A stretch of 64,000 nucleotides of DNA from Alphaproteobacteria bacterium (GCA_012103315.1 WLWZ01000021.1:1-64000); one strand, 5' to 3'; numbered from the stretch's first letter, positions 1 to 8,766 are shown. Notes: generated from the letters alone by a model not told the origin. A program made the numbers and translations.

Positions 1-366
1 CACCTTTGCTATGGCAGCCCCAAGGACGAGCATATGGTTCTGCCCGACGATATGACCAATCTGGTGGATATCGCTAATGGCATCGTCGATGCGGTGCCGC
101 GCTCAGTGCAATATATCCATATGCCTGTGCCAAAGGACTCTAACGACGACGCATTTTTTGCGCCGCTAACAGGACTGACACTTGGTGATACAAAACTGTA
201 TCTCGGTCTGGTCCATGCTGGTGATGGTGATGGTAGTGCTGCAAAACTCGCCACCGCGCGGAAATATGCCACCGTCTCTGGTGTCGCGACAGAATGTGGC
301 ATGGGACGCGGCGATCCCGGTATCTTTGAGCCGGCTCTCGATATCTCCCTGAATTTGGTTGAATAG
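1..366 (+). CDS. MetE/UROD-fold protein, C-terminal fragment
   Basis: The reading frame is open from the first base and ends with TAG at 364-366, so only the last ~121 residues are present. The segment starts HLCYG and continues with a YIHMPVP motif, an LYLGLVH strand and an ATECGMGR motif. This pattern fits the C-terminal barrel of proteins annotated as cobalamin-independent methionine synthase-like or uroporphyrinogen decarboxylase-like. The ECGMGR segment resembles the place where MetE-type enzymes carry a metal-binding cysteine. The N-terminal part lies outside the window, so methyltransferase activity cannot be judged. The MOSC gene follows by 10 bases on the same strand and may be co-transcribed. 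The fold assignment is from recall of the family; the substrate is unknown. Confidence 0.6.
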   Translation, partial: HLCYGSPKDEHMVLPDDMTNLVDIANGIVDAVPRSVQYIHMPVPKDSNDDAFFAPLTGLTLGDTKLYLGLVHAGDGDGSAAKLATARKYATVSGVATECGMGRGDPGIFEPALDISLNLVE

Positions 367-376
367 GGTTGCTGCT

Positions 377-1042
377 ATGAAGTTATTGGCTGTCAGCGTC
401 GGGACACCCAAAGAAGTTTCCTATGTCGACCGCAAGGGGCGCGAGTTGACGACGACCACTGGCATCTTCAAGACGCCGGTCGATGGGCGCGTGGTGCTGC
501 GGCGGACTAATCTCGATGGAGATGGTCAGGCTGATCTTGAGGCGCATGGTGGACCCGACAAGGCGGTCTATGCCTATTCACGAGAGAATTATGACTTCTG
601 GGCGGCGGAACTCGGGCGTGATGATTTCGCAGATGCCGGTCAGTTTGGCGAGAACTTCACGGTCGTGGGAATGTCTGACGAGGATGTTTGCGTTGGTGAC
701 AGGTTCCGGGTTGGTGGCGCGTTGGCGGAGGTCACGCAGCCGCGAGTGCCGTGTTTTAAGCTCGGTATTCTCATGGGGATCGAGGGTTTTCAGAAGCAGT
801 TCGCGGCGGCGTGCAGAACGGGTTTCTACTTGAGGGTTTTGGAAGAAGGCGAGGCCGGCGCGGGTGATGTTATCGAACGGGCTGGGTATGGCGATGTCCG
901 GATGTCGGTCCGGGACATGATGCATCTGTTGTATTTTGAACCGGATAATATTGCGGGCGCCAAGAAAGCCCTGGAAATTGAGGCTTTATCGCCCGGTTGG
1001 CGCGGGTCTTTTGAGGAACGAGTCGCTAAAGCGTCTAACTAA
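377..1042 (+). CDS. MOSC domain protein (YiiM-like)
   Basis: Predicted 221-residue MOSC-domain protein. The family carries or transfers sulfur on molybdenum cofactor, or reduces N-hydroxylated compounds using Mo cofactor bound through a conserved cysteine. The sequence shows HGGPDKAVYAY at residues 57-67 and a PRVPCFKLG motif with the candidate ligand Cys126; both are hallmarks of the YiiM-type branch. A TTG at 359 would add six residues and overlap the upstream gene; the ATG at 377 gives the usual MKLLAVSVG opening and is preferred. The C-terminal region after residue 175 is helical, as in YiiM. No other molybdenum gene lies nearby, so its partner is unknown. Confidence 0.85.
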   Translation: MKLLAVSVGTPKEVSYVDRKGRELTTTTGIFKTPVDGRVVLRRTNLDGDGQADLEAHGGPDKAVYAYSRENYDFWAAELGRDDFADAGQFGENFTVVGMSDEDVCVGDRFRVGGALAEVTQPRVPCFKLGILMGIEGFQKQFAAACRTGFYLRVLEEGEAGAGDVIERAGYGDVRMSVRDMMHLLYFEPDNIAGAKKALEIEALSPGWRGSFEERVAKASN

Positions 1043-1060
1043 ATAAATATTTTCCCCACC

Positions 1061-1088
1061 GTCATGCCGCACTTGATGCGGCATCCAT
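1061..1088. repeat. REP-like palindrome, single copy
   Basis: A near-perfect palindrome, ATGCCGCA-CTTGA-TGCGGCAT, flanked by GTC and CCAT, lies between the convergent MOSC and carbonic-anhydrase-like genes. It is the same kind of unit as those at 21979-22008 and 25053-25083 (GTCATCCCGCACTTGATGCG core). Dispersed units like this are common between genes in alphaproteobacteria. It could also form a hairpin that ends transcription from both sides, but there is no T-tract. Confidence 0.7.
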
Positions 1089-1104
1089 GTAACCGGGAGG
1101 GGTT

Positions 1105-1629
1105 TTAGCCAGCGGGTTTGAGCTCTGCTCGATAGCGCGCTGACCGGTTTACATAGGATTCGATGTTATGCGCCATCATCGCGATGGCGTCCTCACCGAC
1201 TTCACGGATGACCTTGCCGGGCGACCCCATAACCAGCGAGTTGTCGGGGATGTATTTGCCTTCGGTGATCAGCGAGTTGGCGCCGATCAGACAGTTTCTT
1301 CCGATTTTTGCACCGTTGAGAATGATGCTACCGATACCGATCAGTGAGCCTTCCCCAATCGTGCAGCCATGTAGCATGCACATATGGCCGACCGAGACAT
1401 TGGCGCCGATATCCATCGGAAAGCCGGGGTCGGTATGCAGCACTGAGCCGTCCTGCACGTTAGTGTTGTCACCAATGGTGATCGGCTCATTGTCGGCGCG
1501 GAGGACGGCATTCCACCAGACACTTGATTTGTTACCAAGATTGACGGCCCCGATCAGATCGGCACTCGCAGCGACATAGTAATCATCGCTTGCGGTGGTC
1601 AGAGACATATCGCCGAGGGAATAAATCAT
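1105..1629 (-). CDS. Gamma-carbonic anhydrase-like hexapeptide protein
   Basis: A 174-residue left-handed beta-helix protein made of hexapeptide repeats (IGDNTNV, IGANVSV, IGEGSLI, IGRNCLI and similar) with a C-terminal helix. Three histidines expected to bind zinc in gamma-type carbonic anhydrases are present, in VLHTD, VGHMC and MLHGC. Relatives include YrdA, CaiE and PaaY, some of which are thioesterases of aromatic-CoA pathways. It lies 17 bases downstream of the ring-hydroxylating dioxygenase small subunit on the same strand, so a role in that pathway is possible. No strong ribosome-binding site precedes the chosen ATG. The activity (carbonic anhydrase or thioesterase) cannot be decided from sequence. 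Confidence 0.85.
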   Translation of the reverse strand: MIYSLGDMSLTTASDDYYVAASADLIGAVNLGNKSSVWWNAVLRADNEPITIGDNTNVQDGSVLHTDPGFPMDIGANVSVGHMCMLHGCTIGEGSLIGIGSIILNGAKIGRNCLIGANSLITEGKYIPDNSLVMGSPGKVIREVGEDAIAMMAHNIESYVNRSARYRAELKPAG

Positions 1630-1646
1630 CGAATTATCGACGCGTT

Positions 1647-2141
1647 CTAGACGGGGATAACCAGCAGCGTATCGATACGCCGCGAGTCGAGGATCACCGT
1701 GCGTTCCTTGAACTTCATTTCGCCATCAACCTCCGTCACTGTGTCGAAAATCTTGCCACACAGGAAGGTCATCATGTCGCCTTCGGACATGGTGCGGGTG
1801 ATGGTGAAGTTAGACTGAGTTCTGATGTCCGGCCCGCTGCTATCGAGGATTTTGAGCGCGCTGACCATATGGCAATAGACATGCGGCTCGTAAATATTAG
1901 CGGTGCGCAGGGCTGAAATACGGTCTTCAAACATGCCGCGCCCATCGCAATAGATCAGCGCGACAGGCATGTTGAGGTCATAATTCTCACGCGTGATAAC
2001 CTTATAGCGGCCATCGGCGGTAAAATAGTCCGGCCATTCTTCCAGCCGGTCCTCATCAATGCAGTGGATGTAATCGGCAACCAGCGCATCAATACGCAGT
2101 CTTAAAGTAAGCTCGCGGTCAAGATCGGTCGTTGTCGTCAT
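1647..2141 (-). CDS. Ring-hydroxylating dioxygenase, beta subunit
   Basis: A 164-residue protein of the SnoaL/NTF2-like small-subunit family of aromatic-ring-hydroxylating dioxygenases, which packs against the Rieske alpha subunit and has no cofactor of its own. Typical features are an N-terminal helix with DYIHCIDEDRLEEW, the GRYKV strand, a central CDGRGMFEDRI helix and the FKERTVILDSRRI strand near the C-terminus. It starts 10 bases after the alpha-subunit stop codon, a tight operon spacing. The length is at the normal value for anthranilate- or terephthalate-type small subunits. Substrate is not predictable from this subunit. Confidence 0.9.
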   Translation of the reverse strand: MTTTTDLDRELTLRLRIDALVADYIHCIDEDRLEEWPDYFTADGRYKVITRENYDLNMPVALIYCDGRGMFEDRISALRTANIYEPHVYCHMVSALKILDSSGPDIRTQSNFTITRTMSEGDMMTFLCGKIFDTVTEVDGEMKFKERTVILDSRRIDTLLVIPV

Positions 2142-2151
2142 GATATCGCGC

Positions 2152-3399
2152 TCACACTCCCATACATTCGCGCCAGCCCTTCCAGAAACCGCGCACCGCG
2201 GATTCTGTCACACGGGACCCGTCGCTGGGTTCTATCTTGCGGCCACCCATTGGCAGGATGGTCTGGGCATCAACATTCGCCTTGGCTGCCGTCTGGATAA
2301 AGCCACCGACACAGCCATCTTCCATCGAGATAAAGCCCGCCGGGCCCACCAGGTTGTTCACCTGCAGTCGCAACTCATCCATATCGGCATCGTCATCATC
2401 GAAACCGAGAATGGTCCAGATCAGCTCGCTTTCGTTGACGCCCTTGGGGATGAGCTGACGTACGGCAAGCGCGTTGAGGATTTGCTGCAATACCATGGTC
2501 GGGAACACGGTCTGAATTGAGTTGGTAATTTTGTCGCCGAGTTCCAGCACATGTTCCATCATCCGCGTATCGGAGAGGCTGTAATCATCCTGTTTGGAGC
2601 GAATTTTCTCCTTGGCAATATTATCATCACCAATTTCTTCGCGCTGGGTATAGCTCAAATGATGCCACCGGCTGTCACTCAGCTTGATGCCGCCGGTCAT
2701 GGTCGGGCGGACGACGCCGAACGTGTTGTGGAACACATGTAGCAGGCTTGCGTGATAGGAGTCCTTGTTGTTCTCGACATAGAGCTTCCAGTTATTGGGG
2801 AAGATCTGACTGTGATAGCCGAGGACTTTCAGAGGCTTGATAAACACCCGGTCGATATTATCCATTAGCTCCTGGCCGATGTACTCAGCAAAAGGCGGGG
2901 TCTCATCGCTAAACGTTCCCATAATGAAGCCGCGCACATTCTCAATCCGAATGCGCTCCAGCCCATGCTCGTCATGTTTGAATTCTTCGGTCAGCCCACC
3001 CTGGCCACGCACGCCTTTGCCAAAGGCAACGCCGGTCAGTTTGCCGCGCAGATTGTAGGTCCAGTTGTGATAGATGCAGGCGAATTCCTTCACATTGCCG
3101 CGTGGCTTGTAACAGATCAGCGAGCCCTTATGGGCGCAGCGATTGACCATCGCGTTGATATTGCCATTCTCGTCACGTACCACGATAATCGGCGCATCGC
3201 CGATATAGGTCATCTTGTAATCGCCGGGTTCGGGGATTTCACAATCGAGACACAGGAAGTTCCAGGTCGGACCCTGAAACAAAACGCGCTGCTCGCGATC
3301 ATAAAGATCCTGATCGGTGTAAACCCGGAACGGAATCTGGGAGACATCCTCTGACGGCCAGACGAAATCTGTGCCGGGATCGATCTGTGCGGTATCCAT
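2152..3399 (-). CDS. Ring-hydroxylating dioxygenase, Rieske alpha subunit
   Basis: Predicted 415-residue catalytic subunit that would insert O2 into an aromatic ring using electrons from a separate reductase. The Rieske [2Fe-2S] ligands are C88-x-H90 and C108-x2-H111. The mononuclear iron site shows the D-x2-H-x4-H pattern (DSYHASLLH). The ATG at 3399 is preferred over an upstream in-frame start because AAGGAG lies seven bases before it and the upstream 60 residues are low-complexity. It resembles alpha subunits of anthranilate and salicylate-type oxygenases, but this is a family-level statement. The order LysR regulator, alpha, beta, hexapeptide protein on one strand suggests one operon. No ferredoxin or reductase gene is adjacent. 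Confidence 0.92.
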   Translation of the reverse strand: MDTAQIDPGTDFVWPSEDVSQIPFRVYTDQDLYDREQRVLFQGPTWNFLCLDCEIPEPGDYKMTYIGDAPIIVVRDENGNINAMVNRCAHKGSLICYKPRGNVKEFACIYHNWTYNLRGKLTGVAFGKGVRGQGGLTEEFKHDEHGLERIRIENVRGFIMGTFSDETPPFAEYIGQELMDNIDRVFIKPLKVLGYHSQIFPNNWKLYVENNKDSYHASLLHVFHNTFGVVRPTMTGGIKLSDSRWHHLSYTQREEIGDDNIAKEKIRSKQDDYSLSDTRMMEHVLELGDKITNSIQTVFPTMVLQQILNALAVRQLIPKGVNESELIWTILGFDDDDADMDELRLQVNNLVGPAGFISMEDGCVGGFIQTAAKANVDAQTILPMGGRKIEPSDGSRVTESAVRGFWKGWRECMGV

Positions 3400-3526
3400 A
3401 GTGCTACTCCTTAATTCTGGCCGGACAATACCGCATTGCAGGGGCAGGTGAAAAGGACAAGGTGAGGGGACTGGCGTTACAGTTCGAGATGGGTATTCGG
3501 GCGTTTCTACTTTCTTCGCCACCGAC

Positions 3527-4420
3527 TTAGCTCTGTTTGAAGAAACCCGAACCGTCATCCCGAATTCTCGCTGTTGCAAACTCGAAGAAGGCGTGAACTT
3601 TGGCGCTGCGGCGAATATCCGGGTGTGCCAGCATCCACAGATCTGTATTGAATTTGGTATCCGCCCTATGAAGCTGGACCAGCTCTGAGGTGTTTTCCGC
3701 CATATAGCAGGGCAAGACGGCTATGCCGAGGTTGGCGCGTATCAGATCGAACATCGCCATTACGGAGCTCGTGATTGTTACAGGCGCGCCTTCCATTTTT
3801 TGCTCAGCAGAAATTTGACCCATCGGGGACCGGTTGAGGTTGTCTTCAAGCAAAATCCAGTGATGGCTTTCGGGCGGTGAGTTTTCTATGACATCGAGAT
3901 AATCGGTGTGGACATAGGTCGCGTAGGGGATCGACGTTAACTCGCGACCAATCCAGTGTTCCGGTGGTTGTCTCGTTGGACGCAAGGCGATATCGGCGTC
4001 CCGTTGCATCAAATCGAAAGATCGGACGTCGGACAGAAGCCGTAGTTCAACGTCGGGGTACTGCCGCTGAAAGTCCCTGAATACAGGGGTTAAATAGTAA
4101 ACCAAGGAATCTGTCGTCGTGACCGTCAGGATGCCTTCAAGGCGTAAATCCTGTCCGCTCAACTCACGCTGAATACGGATCATACCTTCCTTCATGACAA
4201 CGGCCTGCTGAAAGAAATGCTCGCCTGCTGTTGTCATGACGTAGCCATGGCTTAGTCGTTCAAACAACGTCACCCCTAATCTGGCCTCAACAGCTTCTAT
4301 TCGTCGAAATACTGTCGAATGGTTGACGCCAAGTTTTCGAGCCGCCCCAGAAAGAGTCCCTGCTTCGCAAACGGCGAGCAGAAACGGCATATCACCCCAG
4401 TCTAACGTCTGTGCATTCAT
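3527..4420 (-). CDS. LysR-family transcriptional regulator
   Basis: A 297-residue LysR regulator. The N-terminal winged helix-turn-helix is clear: GTLSGAARKLGVNHSTVFRR around residues 20-40, then LGVTLFERL. The rest is a periplasmic-binding-like effector domain. The ATG at 4420 is chosen since it puts the DNA-binding domain at the normal distance from the N-terminus; an earlier in-frame start would add 15 residues. It is divergent from the substrate-binding protein gene at 4548 and upstream of the dioxygenase operon on its own strand, so it could control either. The 127-base intergenic space on its 5' side is the likely operator region, but I could not single out one T-N11-A site. Confidence 0.9.
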   Translation of the reverse strand: MNAQTLDWGDMPFLLAVCEAGTLSGAARKLGVNHSTVFRRIEAVEARLGVTLFERLSHGYVMTTAGEHFFQQAVVMKEGMIRIQRELSGQDLRLEGILTVTTTDSLVYYLTPVFRDFQRQYPDVELRLLSDVRSFDLMQRDADIALRPTRQPPEHWIGRELTSIPYATYVHTDYLDVIENSPPESHHWILLEDNLNRSPMGQISAEQKMEGAPVTITSSVMAMFDLIRANLGIAVLPCYMAENTSELVQLHRADTKFNTDLWMLAHPDIRRSAKVHAFFEFATARIRDDGSGFFKQS

Positions 4421-4547
4421 GCAAAGGCCAATTGTATATTTAGATAATTCTTTTGCACCATACATCAGGCCATATTCAGGTCAACACGCAGGTTGAAGCT
4501 ATGATCAGCAGTTGTTTTCGAGAATGGACAAGAGAGGGAGAATGGTT

Positions 4548-5621
4548 ATGAAACGTATTGTAATGGGCCTTATTGCGTCCGCTTTGATCTCTACATCGGC
4601 ATTTGCGGTAGAAATTGAAACAAGAACATTCGATCAACTTTATGCTGCAGCAAAAAAGGAGGGTGGTAATCTGGTTCTGTGGGCCGGAGGCGATAAGCCG
4701 GATCAGTCGGACTACATCCTGAACCTATTTAAGAAAGACTTTCCGGCACTCAAAGTCACGCACACGGTTGATTTGAGCAAGTATCACGCCCCCCGCTTTG
4801 ATAACGCCCTGGAAACGGGCGGAGCGGTGCCAGACGTCATTCAATTGCAGACCCTCTATGATTTTGCTTATTGGGCCCCCCGTGGTGAGTTATTGGCCTA
4901 CAAACCAAAGGATTGGGACAAGGTTTATCCTGCCTACCGGGATCCGAATGGTCACTGGACGGGTTTGTTTGGGGTTTCCTTCAGCAATCTGATCAACACC
5001 AAATTGATTGATGAAGATAAAGCGCCGCGCGATGCCATGGACTACTTGAATCCAGCGCTTAAGGGCAAAGTGATTTTAACCTACCCACATGATGACGATG
5101 CCGTGCTTTATCAATTCTGGCATCTGAAGCAGAAATATGGCTGGAAATACCTCGAAAAACTGGTGGCCAATAAGCCTGTCTGGGTGCGCGGTACATCGAT
5201 GCCTTATGTAGCGATAAGTTCCGGCTGGTATCCGGCGAGCTTTACGACATCGTGGAGCCTAGTGCCCTTTCCAAACAGTCCGGCGAAGTTTCTGCTACCA
5301 AAGAAGGATTTTTTCCTCACATGGATCCAGTCCGCCGCCATTCCCAAGAAAGCGAAGAACAAAGCCGCTGCCAAACTCTATATGAGCTGGATGCTGTCAA
5401 AGAGATTCCAGAGCAAATGGTTGCAGTGGCCGGTTCGTGTCGATGTGGCGGCACCCGGCGGTTACAAATCTGTCCAACATCACAATACGTCGCCGGAAGA
5501 TTTCCACCGGTTCATGCTGGACAGGGCTACACAAGAGCGTTTCCGTTTCCAGATGGAACAGCTGATAGGTCCGATCAAAGGCGTGTCCCCCCTTGAGATG
5601 GATTACAGCACCAAGCCTTGA
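4548..5621 (+). CDS. ABC transporter periplasmic substrate-binding protein (iron/polyamine type)
   Basis: A 357-residue exported protein. The signal peptide is residues 1-20 (MKRIVMGLIASALISTSAFA) with cleavage after AFA. The mature part begins with a DQLYAAAKKEGGNLVLWAGG segment, typical of the Fe3+/thiamine/2-aminoethylphosphonate class of solute-binding proteins, and contains the PDVIQLQ and LINTKL elements of that fold. The ATG at 4548 is preferred to those upstream because a GGGAG lies eight bases before it. No permease or ATPase gene is adjacent, so it is an orphan binding protein that must use a transporter encoded elsewhere, or act as a sensor. The SDR at 5648 follows at 26 bases and is probably co-transcribed. 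Confidence 0.85.
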   Translation: MKRIVMGLIASALISTSAFAVEIETRTFDQLYAAAKKEGGNLVLWAGGDKPDQSDYILNLFKKDFPALKVTHTVDLSKYHAPRFDNALETGGAVPDVIQLQTLYDFAYWAPRGELLAYKPKDWDKVYPAYRDPNGHWTGLFGVSFSNLINTKLIDEDKAPRDAMDYLNPALKGKVILTYPHDDDAVLYQFWHLKQKYGWKYLEKLVANKPVWVRGTSMPYVAISSGWYPASFTTSWSLVPFPNSPAKFLLPKKDFFLTWIQSAAIPKKAKNKAAAKLYMSWMLSKRFQSKWLQWPVRVDVAAPGGYKSVQHHNTSPEDFHRFMLDRATQERFRFQMEQLIGPIKGVSPLEMDYSTKP

Positions 5622-5647
5622 AACCAAGTGAAATCGGAGAGAAATCC

Positions 5648-6259
5648 ATGAAAATACTTCTTGTTGGCGCCTCAGGAATCATCGGCAAAGCGGTTGCTGA
5701 CCGTCTTTCAGTAATCCATGAGGTCATTAGCGTTGGATATCGTGGTGGCGATTTTCAGGTAAACCTTGGCTCAAAGCCTTCTATCGAAGAATTATTCAAA
5801 GCGGTTGGAACACTCGATGCGGTCGTTTGTACGGCCGGAGCCGCTGATTTTGCGCCTTTCAGTGATCTGGACGACGCAGCTTATGATCTCGCCTTGAGCA
5901 ATAAACTGATGGGGCAGATCAATCTTGTACGGGTTGGTCAAAACTACGTCAGTGACGGTGGGTCATTTACGCTGACGGCAGGGATTTTGTCCCGCGAGCC
6001 GATGGCGGGGTCGGTTGTTATTAGCATGGCAAATGGTGCTTTGGAGTCTTTTGCTCGTGCGGCTTCACTGGAACTTGAGCGCGGGTTACGCGTGAATACG
6101 GTCAGCCCGATCTTTGTGAAAGAAACCATGAAAATGATGGGCATGGACCCGACATTGGGCTTGTCCGCTGCTGATACTGCAAGAGCGTATCAGGCCGCTG
6201 TGGAGGGTGACTTTAACGGGGACACGCTAGATACACCGGACTTTGCACGAGCGTCTTAG
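5648..6259 (+). CDS. Atypical short-chain dehydrogenase (PRK07578-like)
   Basis: A 203-residue Rossmann protein with an N-terminal nucleotide-binding motif GASGIIG and a C-terminal RVNTVSPIF strand. It has no YxxxK catalytic pair: where classical short-chain dehydrogenases have it, the sequence reads SMANGALESF. This matches a compact subfamily of SDR-like proteins that keep the fold but lack the usual Tyr/Lys, so oxidoreductase activity is uncertain. The start is set at the ATG after CGGAGAG at 5636-5642; an upstream in-frame start would overlap the preceding gene. It is probably in one transcript with the binding-protein gene. Confidence 0.8.
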   Translation: MKILLVGASGIIGKAVADRLSVIHEVISVGYRGGDFQVNLGSKPSIEELFKAVGTLDAVVCTAGAADFAPFSDLDDAAYDLALSNKLMGQINLVRVGQNYVSDGGSFTLTAGILSREPMAGSVVISMANGALESFARAASLELERGLRVNTVSPIFVKETMKMMGMDPTLGLSAADTARAYQAAVEGDFNGDTLDTPDFARAS

Positions 6260-6280
6260 GTGATCTGCTTGATGAAACGT

Positions 6281-6308
6281 TGGCCCTGGGCCTGATGCGG
6301 GGTCCATC
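6281..6308. repeat. Degenerate REP-like unit
   Basis: The segment reads CCCTGGGCCTGATGCGGGGT then CCAT and resembles one arm plus tail of the REP-like palindromes at 24983 and 25053, with mismatches in the left arm. It lies between two convergent dehydrogenase genes. This is a weak match judged by eye. Confidence 0.35.
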
Positions 6309-6317
6309 TTTCGTACT

Positions 6318-7094
6318 TTACTTTGCGGACTTGCCGCCATCCGCCATCAGGATTACGCCGGTGATAAAGGATGCCTCATCGGAGGCGAGCCACAGGATCG
6401 GGTAGGCTATCTCTTCAACACTCGCCCAGCGCCGCATGAGGGTTGCATCGGCCTGGATAGCGTCGATATCCGCCTGGTCCATGCCGTCCGCCGCGAAGCG
6501 CGCCTTATGAAATGGTGTCAGTGTGCCGCCGGGGCACACGCAATTGACCCGGACACCATGTTCAGCCTCTTCGTGGGCGAGGGTTCGGGTCATCGAGTTG
6601 ATGGCAGCCTTGGTGGCATCATACTGCCCCATATTCTTGCGGCCGATGACGCCATAGACCGAAGACACGTTCACAATCGCACCCTTTGGGGCCTCGCGGA
6701 GATAAGGCATTGCCGCCTTGGCGCAGTTGGCTGTGCCGAGCAGATTGACCGAGATGATGTCCTGCCACGACTCAGGCGTTGCATCGACCAGATGATTGAA
6801 TTTGCGGATACCGGCATTATTGACCAGCACATCGATTCCGCCCAGGCGGCTCGCTGCTTCCGTCATGGCCCGGATTGCGTCGTCTTCCTCGGCGATATTG
6901 GCGCTGAGAGTGGAGACATTTGCGTTGGGATTGTTAGCGATAATGTCATTGGCCGCCGCGGCGAGGGCGTCTTCACTGAGGTCGAGCAAAACAACCTGCG
7001 CGCCTTCAGCGCAAAACAGCCCGCCAGTGCCGCCACCGATACCACCGCCACCACCGGTGACGACGCATTTCTTTCCCGCGAGTCTGCCTGTCAT
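6318..7094 (-). CDS. Short-chain dehydrogenase/reductase
   Basis: A 258-residue classical SDR. It has a glycine-rich NAD(P)-binding motif (TGGGGGIGGGTGG, residues 13-25), the LVNNAGI motif, catalytic Ser in NVSSVYG and the catalytic YDATK motif. The C-terminal WLASDEASFITG and ADGG elements are standard. The nucleotide motif is unusually glycine-rich. It is the last gene of a probable five-gene operon running from 10774 down to 6318 (Rieske oxygenase, SDR, FkbM methyltransferase, CMD-like protein, SDR). In that setting it likely oxidises an alcohol or diol intermediate, but the substrate is unknown. Confidence 0.9.
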   Translation of the reverse strand: MTGRLAGKKCVVTGGGGGIGGGTGGLFCAEGAQVVLLDLSEDALAAAANDIIANNPNANVSTLSANIAEEDDAIRAMTEAASRLGGIDVLVNNAGIRKFNHLVDATPESWQDIISVNLLGTANCAKAAMPYLREAPKGAIVNVSSVYGVIGRKNMGQYDATKAAINSMTRTLAHEEAEHGVRVNCVCPGGTLTPFHKARFAADGMDQADIDAIQADATLMRRWASVEEIAYPILWLASDEASFITGVILMADGGKSAK

Positions 7095-7162
7095 TTTCTG
7101 GTCCTTTTATGTCGTGCAGGCGAGATATTATGGTGCGGTCTAGCCGTTGTCTAATCTGGGGT

Positions 7163-7756
7163 CTAAATGTCCGCCAGCAATTCTTGTTCGATTGGGATGT
7201 GCAGGCTTTCATGGATGCTGTTGTACATTTTCCAGAAGCCGACCAGCACGGCGAGCTCGGCTACCTGAGGCGGGGTGAGGACATCATTGAGGGTATGGAT
7301 CACCGCTTCCGGCACGTTGGTTGGGTCGAGTGTTGCCGCGCGCGCATAGTCAAAACTGGCTTGTTCCAGCGGACCTTCCGGTGCGTAGGAGTCATCCAGC
7401 AAAGCCGCAACATCGTCAGCGGTGAATCCCCAGCCTTCGCCGTCGCTATCAGTGTCGGTCTTCAGAGTGTTGGAATTATGGGCAACGCAATAGTCGCTTT
7501 CGTTCAAGGCGCTACATACGGCGGCCAAGCGGCGCTTAAGCCCGGCATCGAGATGGCTGGTGTCATCCCGCATCACCGTGTTGTTGAGCCGGATCAGGCA
7601 GGCCAGCAATTCCGGACGATGCATATAAAGCTTGAGAGCATTGGGCAGGAACCCCATCCGCTCGATATAGGCATCGACGGCGGTCTTCAAATCACCGGTG
7701 AGGCTATCGGTGTCGGCGTAGGGTATGATCGGATCTTTTTCCTGGGGTCCGTTCAT
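7163..7756 (-). CDS. Carboxymuconolactone decarboxylase/AhpD-like protein
   Basis: A 197-residue all-helical protein of the CMD/AhpD family, in the branch often called peroxidase-related. The conserved helix shows NESDYCVAH, so the typical Cys-x2-Cys-x3-His site is reduced to a single Cys three residues before a His; a disulfide-based peroxidase mechanism is therefore doubtful. The N-terminal MGFLPNALKLYMHRPELL segment is the usual entry to this fold. It starts 29 bases after the FkbM gene and 68 bases before the terminal SDR, inside the same operon. Members near aromatic-degradation genes may be hydrolases, decarboxylases or stress proteins. Confidence 0.8.
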   Translation of the reverse strand: MNGPQEKDPIIPYADTDSLTGDLKTAVDAYIERMGFLPNALKLYMHRPELLACLIRLNNTVMRDDTSHLDAGLKRRLAAVCSALNESDYCVAHNSNTLKTDTDSDGEGWGFTADDVAALLDDSYAPEGPLEQASFDYARAATLDPTNVPEAVIHTLNDVLTPPQVAELAVLVGFWKMYNSIHESLHIPIEQELLADI

Positions 7757-7785
7757 CGGTGATACTCCATTGTGTGGTTTGTTTT

Positions 7786-8766
7786 TTACTCGAACCAGTG
7801 GGCTTCTTGTCCGGCTGGGACGGCCACATAATTGACAAGCTCTTCGGCTAACTCAGCTAAATTCAACGGGACTAAATTGATTGTCGAGTCAGCGTCGACG
7901 GGCGAGGTCAGATAGTAAAGATTATAGCCAAGTGTCTGTAAAAAGTTGCCTGCTTTACCGCCATTCCTTCCACTTCGGTTTTCGAAGAGAATGAGTGGTT
8001 TGTGCTGTGTCAGCACGGTCTTGCCGCCGCGGAAAACCTCGATCTCATGATCTTCAACGTCAATTTTCATCAGATCAGGAGCGGGCAGCTCGATGTCGTC
8101 GAGTGTCGTAACCTTAGCTGTTTCGACCCGCGACACCTGACCATTTTCGGCACCGATGATTTTGGTAAGATGTGTTGCCTCGGCCGCCGATATGACGACG
8201 TTTCCTGATTGGTCGGAAAGGCCACACCCAACAACTTCCAAACTATTTAAAGCCAGTGATTCTGCCATGCTCGTCAGAGCGAAATTCATTTGACCAGAGA
8301 CGTCAAACGCAAAGATCTTTCCCGAGTATTGTTTATGTGTCGCCGCGAGCAGGGAGTAGTATCCCCAATTGGCGCCAACGTCGAAAAAGGAGTTGGCCTT
8401 CGCAAGCATAGCCTCCAAAAACAGTGTCTCAGTGGGTTCGTAACCACCGTGCAATTCCCGGCTTACAAAAGCGAGGTAGGCTGATTGGTGTGCATCAAAG
8501 GCGAGATCGTGTGAGATGCCATCAGCCATAGATACGGTGAAAGTGCCTCGGGCGGGTAGCTTCATCCAGCCATGCAGGACATCGTCGGCGGCCCGACCAA
8601 GCTTTTTCTTTAAACCATGAAACCCACGCGGTTTATAATCCGGATCGTGGAGCTGTAGCCGAGGCAAAAACGGCACGGCGATTTCCGTGATGAATTTGCG
8701 CGGCTGGACAGCGATAGTAATGATTTCGTTTTGCGGATGGTGGCCGCTTCCAGTTCCAAGGGACAT
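7786..8766 (-). CDS. FkbM-family SAM-dependent methyltransferase
   Basis: A 326-residue protein with the FkbM pattern: SAM-binding motif I FFDVGANWGYYSLLA around residues 115-130, an acidic FAFDV second strand, GLSD, then TLDD and LMKIDVEDHEIEVFRGG, and ILFENRSG near the end. FkbM enzymes O-methylate sugars, polyketides or other small molecules. The first ~95 residues are not part of the methyltransferase core and show no motif I recognise. It sits inside an operon of catabolic enzymes, an unusual place for this family, with gaps of 35 and 29 bases to its neighbours. Methylation of a phenolic or sugar intermediate is one possibility, unproven. Confidence 0.85.
   Translation of the reverse strand: MSLGTGSGHHPQNEIITIAVQPRKFITEIAVPFLPRLQLHDPDYKPRGFHGLKKKLGRAADDVLHGWMKLPARGTFTVSMADGISHDLAFDAHQSAYLAFVSRELHGGYEPTETLFLEAMLAKANSFFDVGANWGYYSLLAATHKQYSGKIFAFDVSGQMNFALTSMAESLALNSLEVVGCGLSDQSGNVVISAAEATHLTKIIGAENGQVSRVETAKVTTLDDIELPAPDLMKIDVEDHEIEVFRGGKTVLTQHKPLILFENRSGRNGGKAGNFLQTLGYNLYYLTSPVDADSTINLVPLNLAELAEELVNYVAVPAGQEAHWFE

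Noticed and set aside
6507..7154. 215-residue plus-strand frame opposite an SDR gene
   Set aside because: The minus-strand SDR has full motifs; the opposite frame has none.
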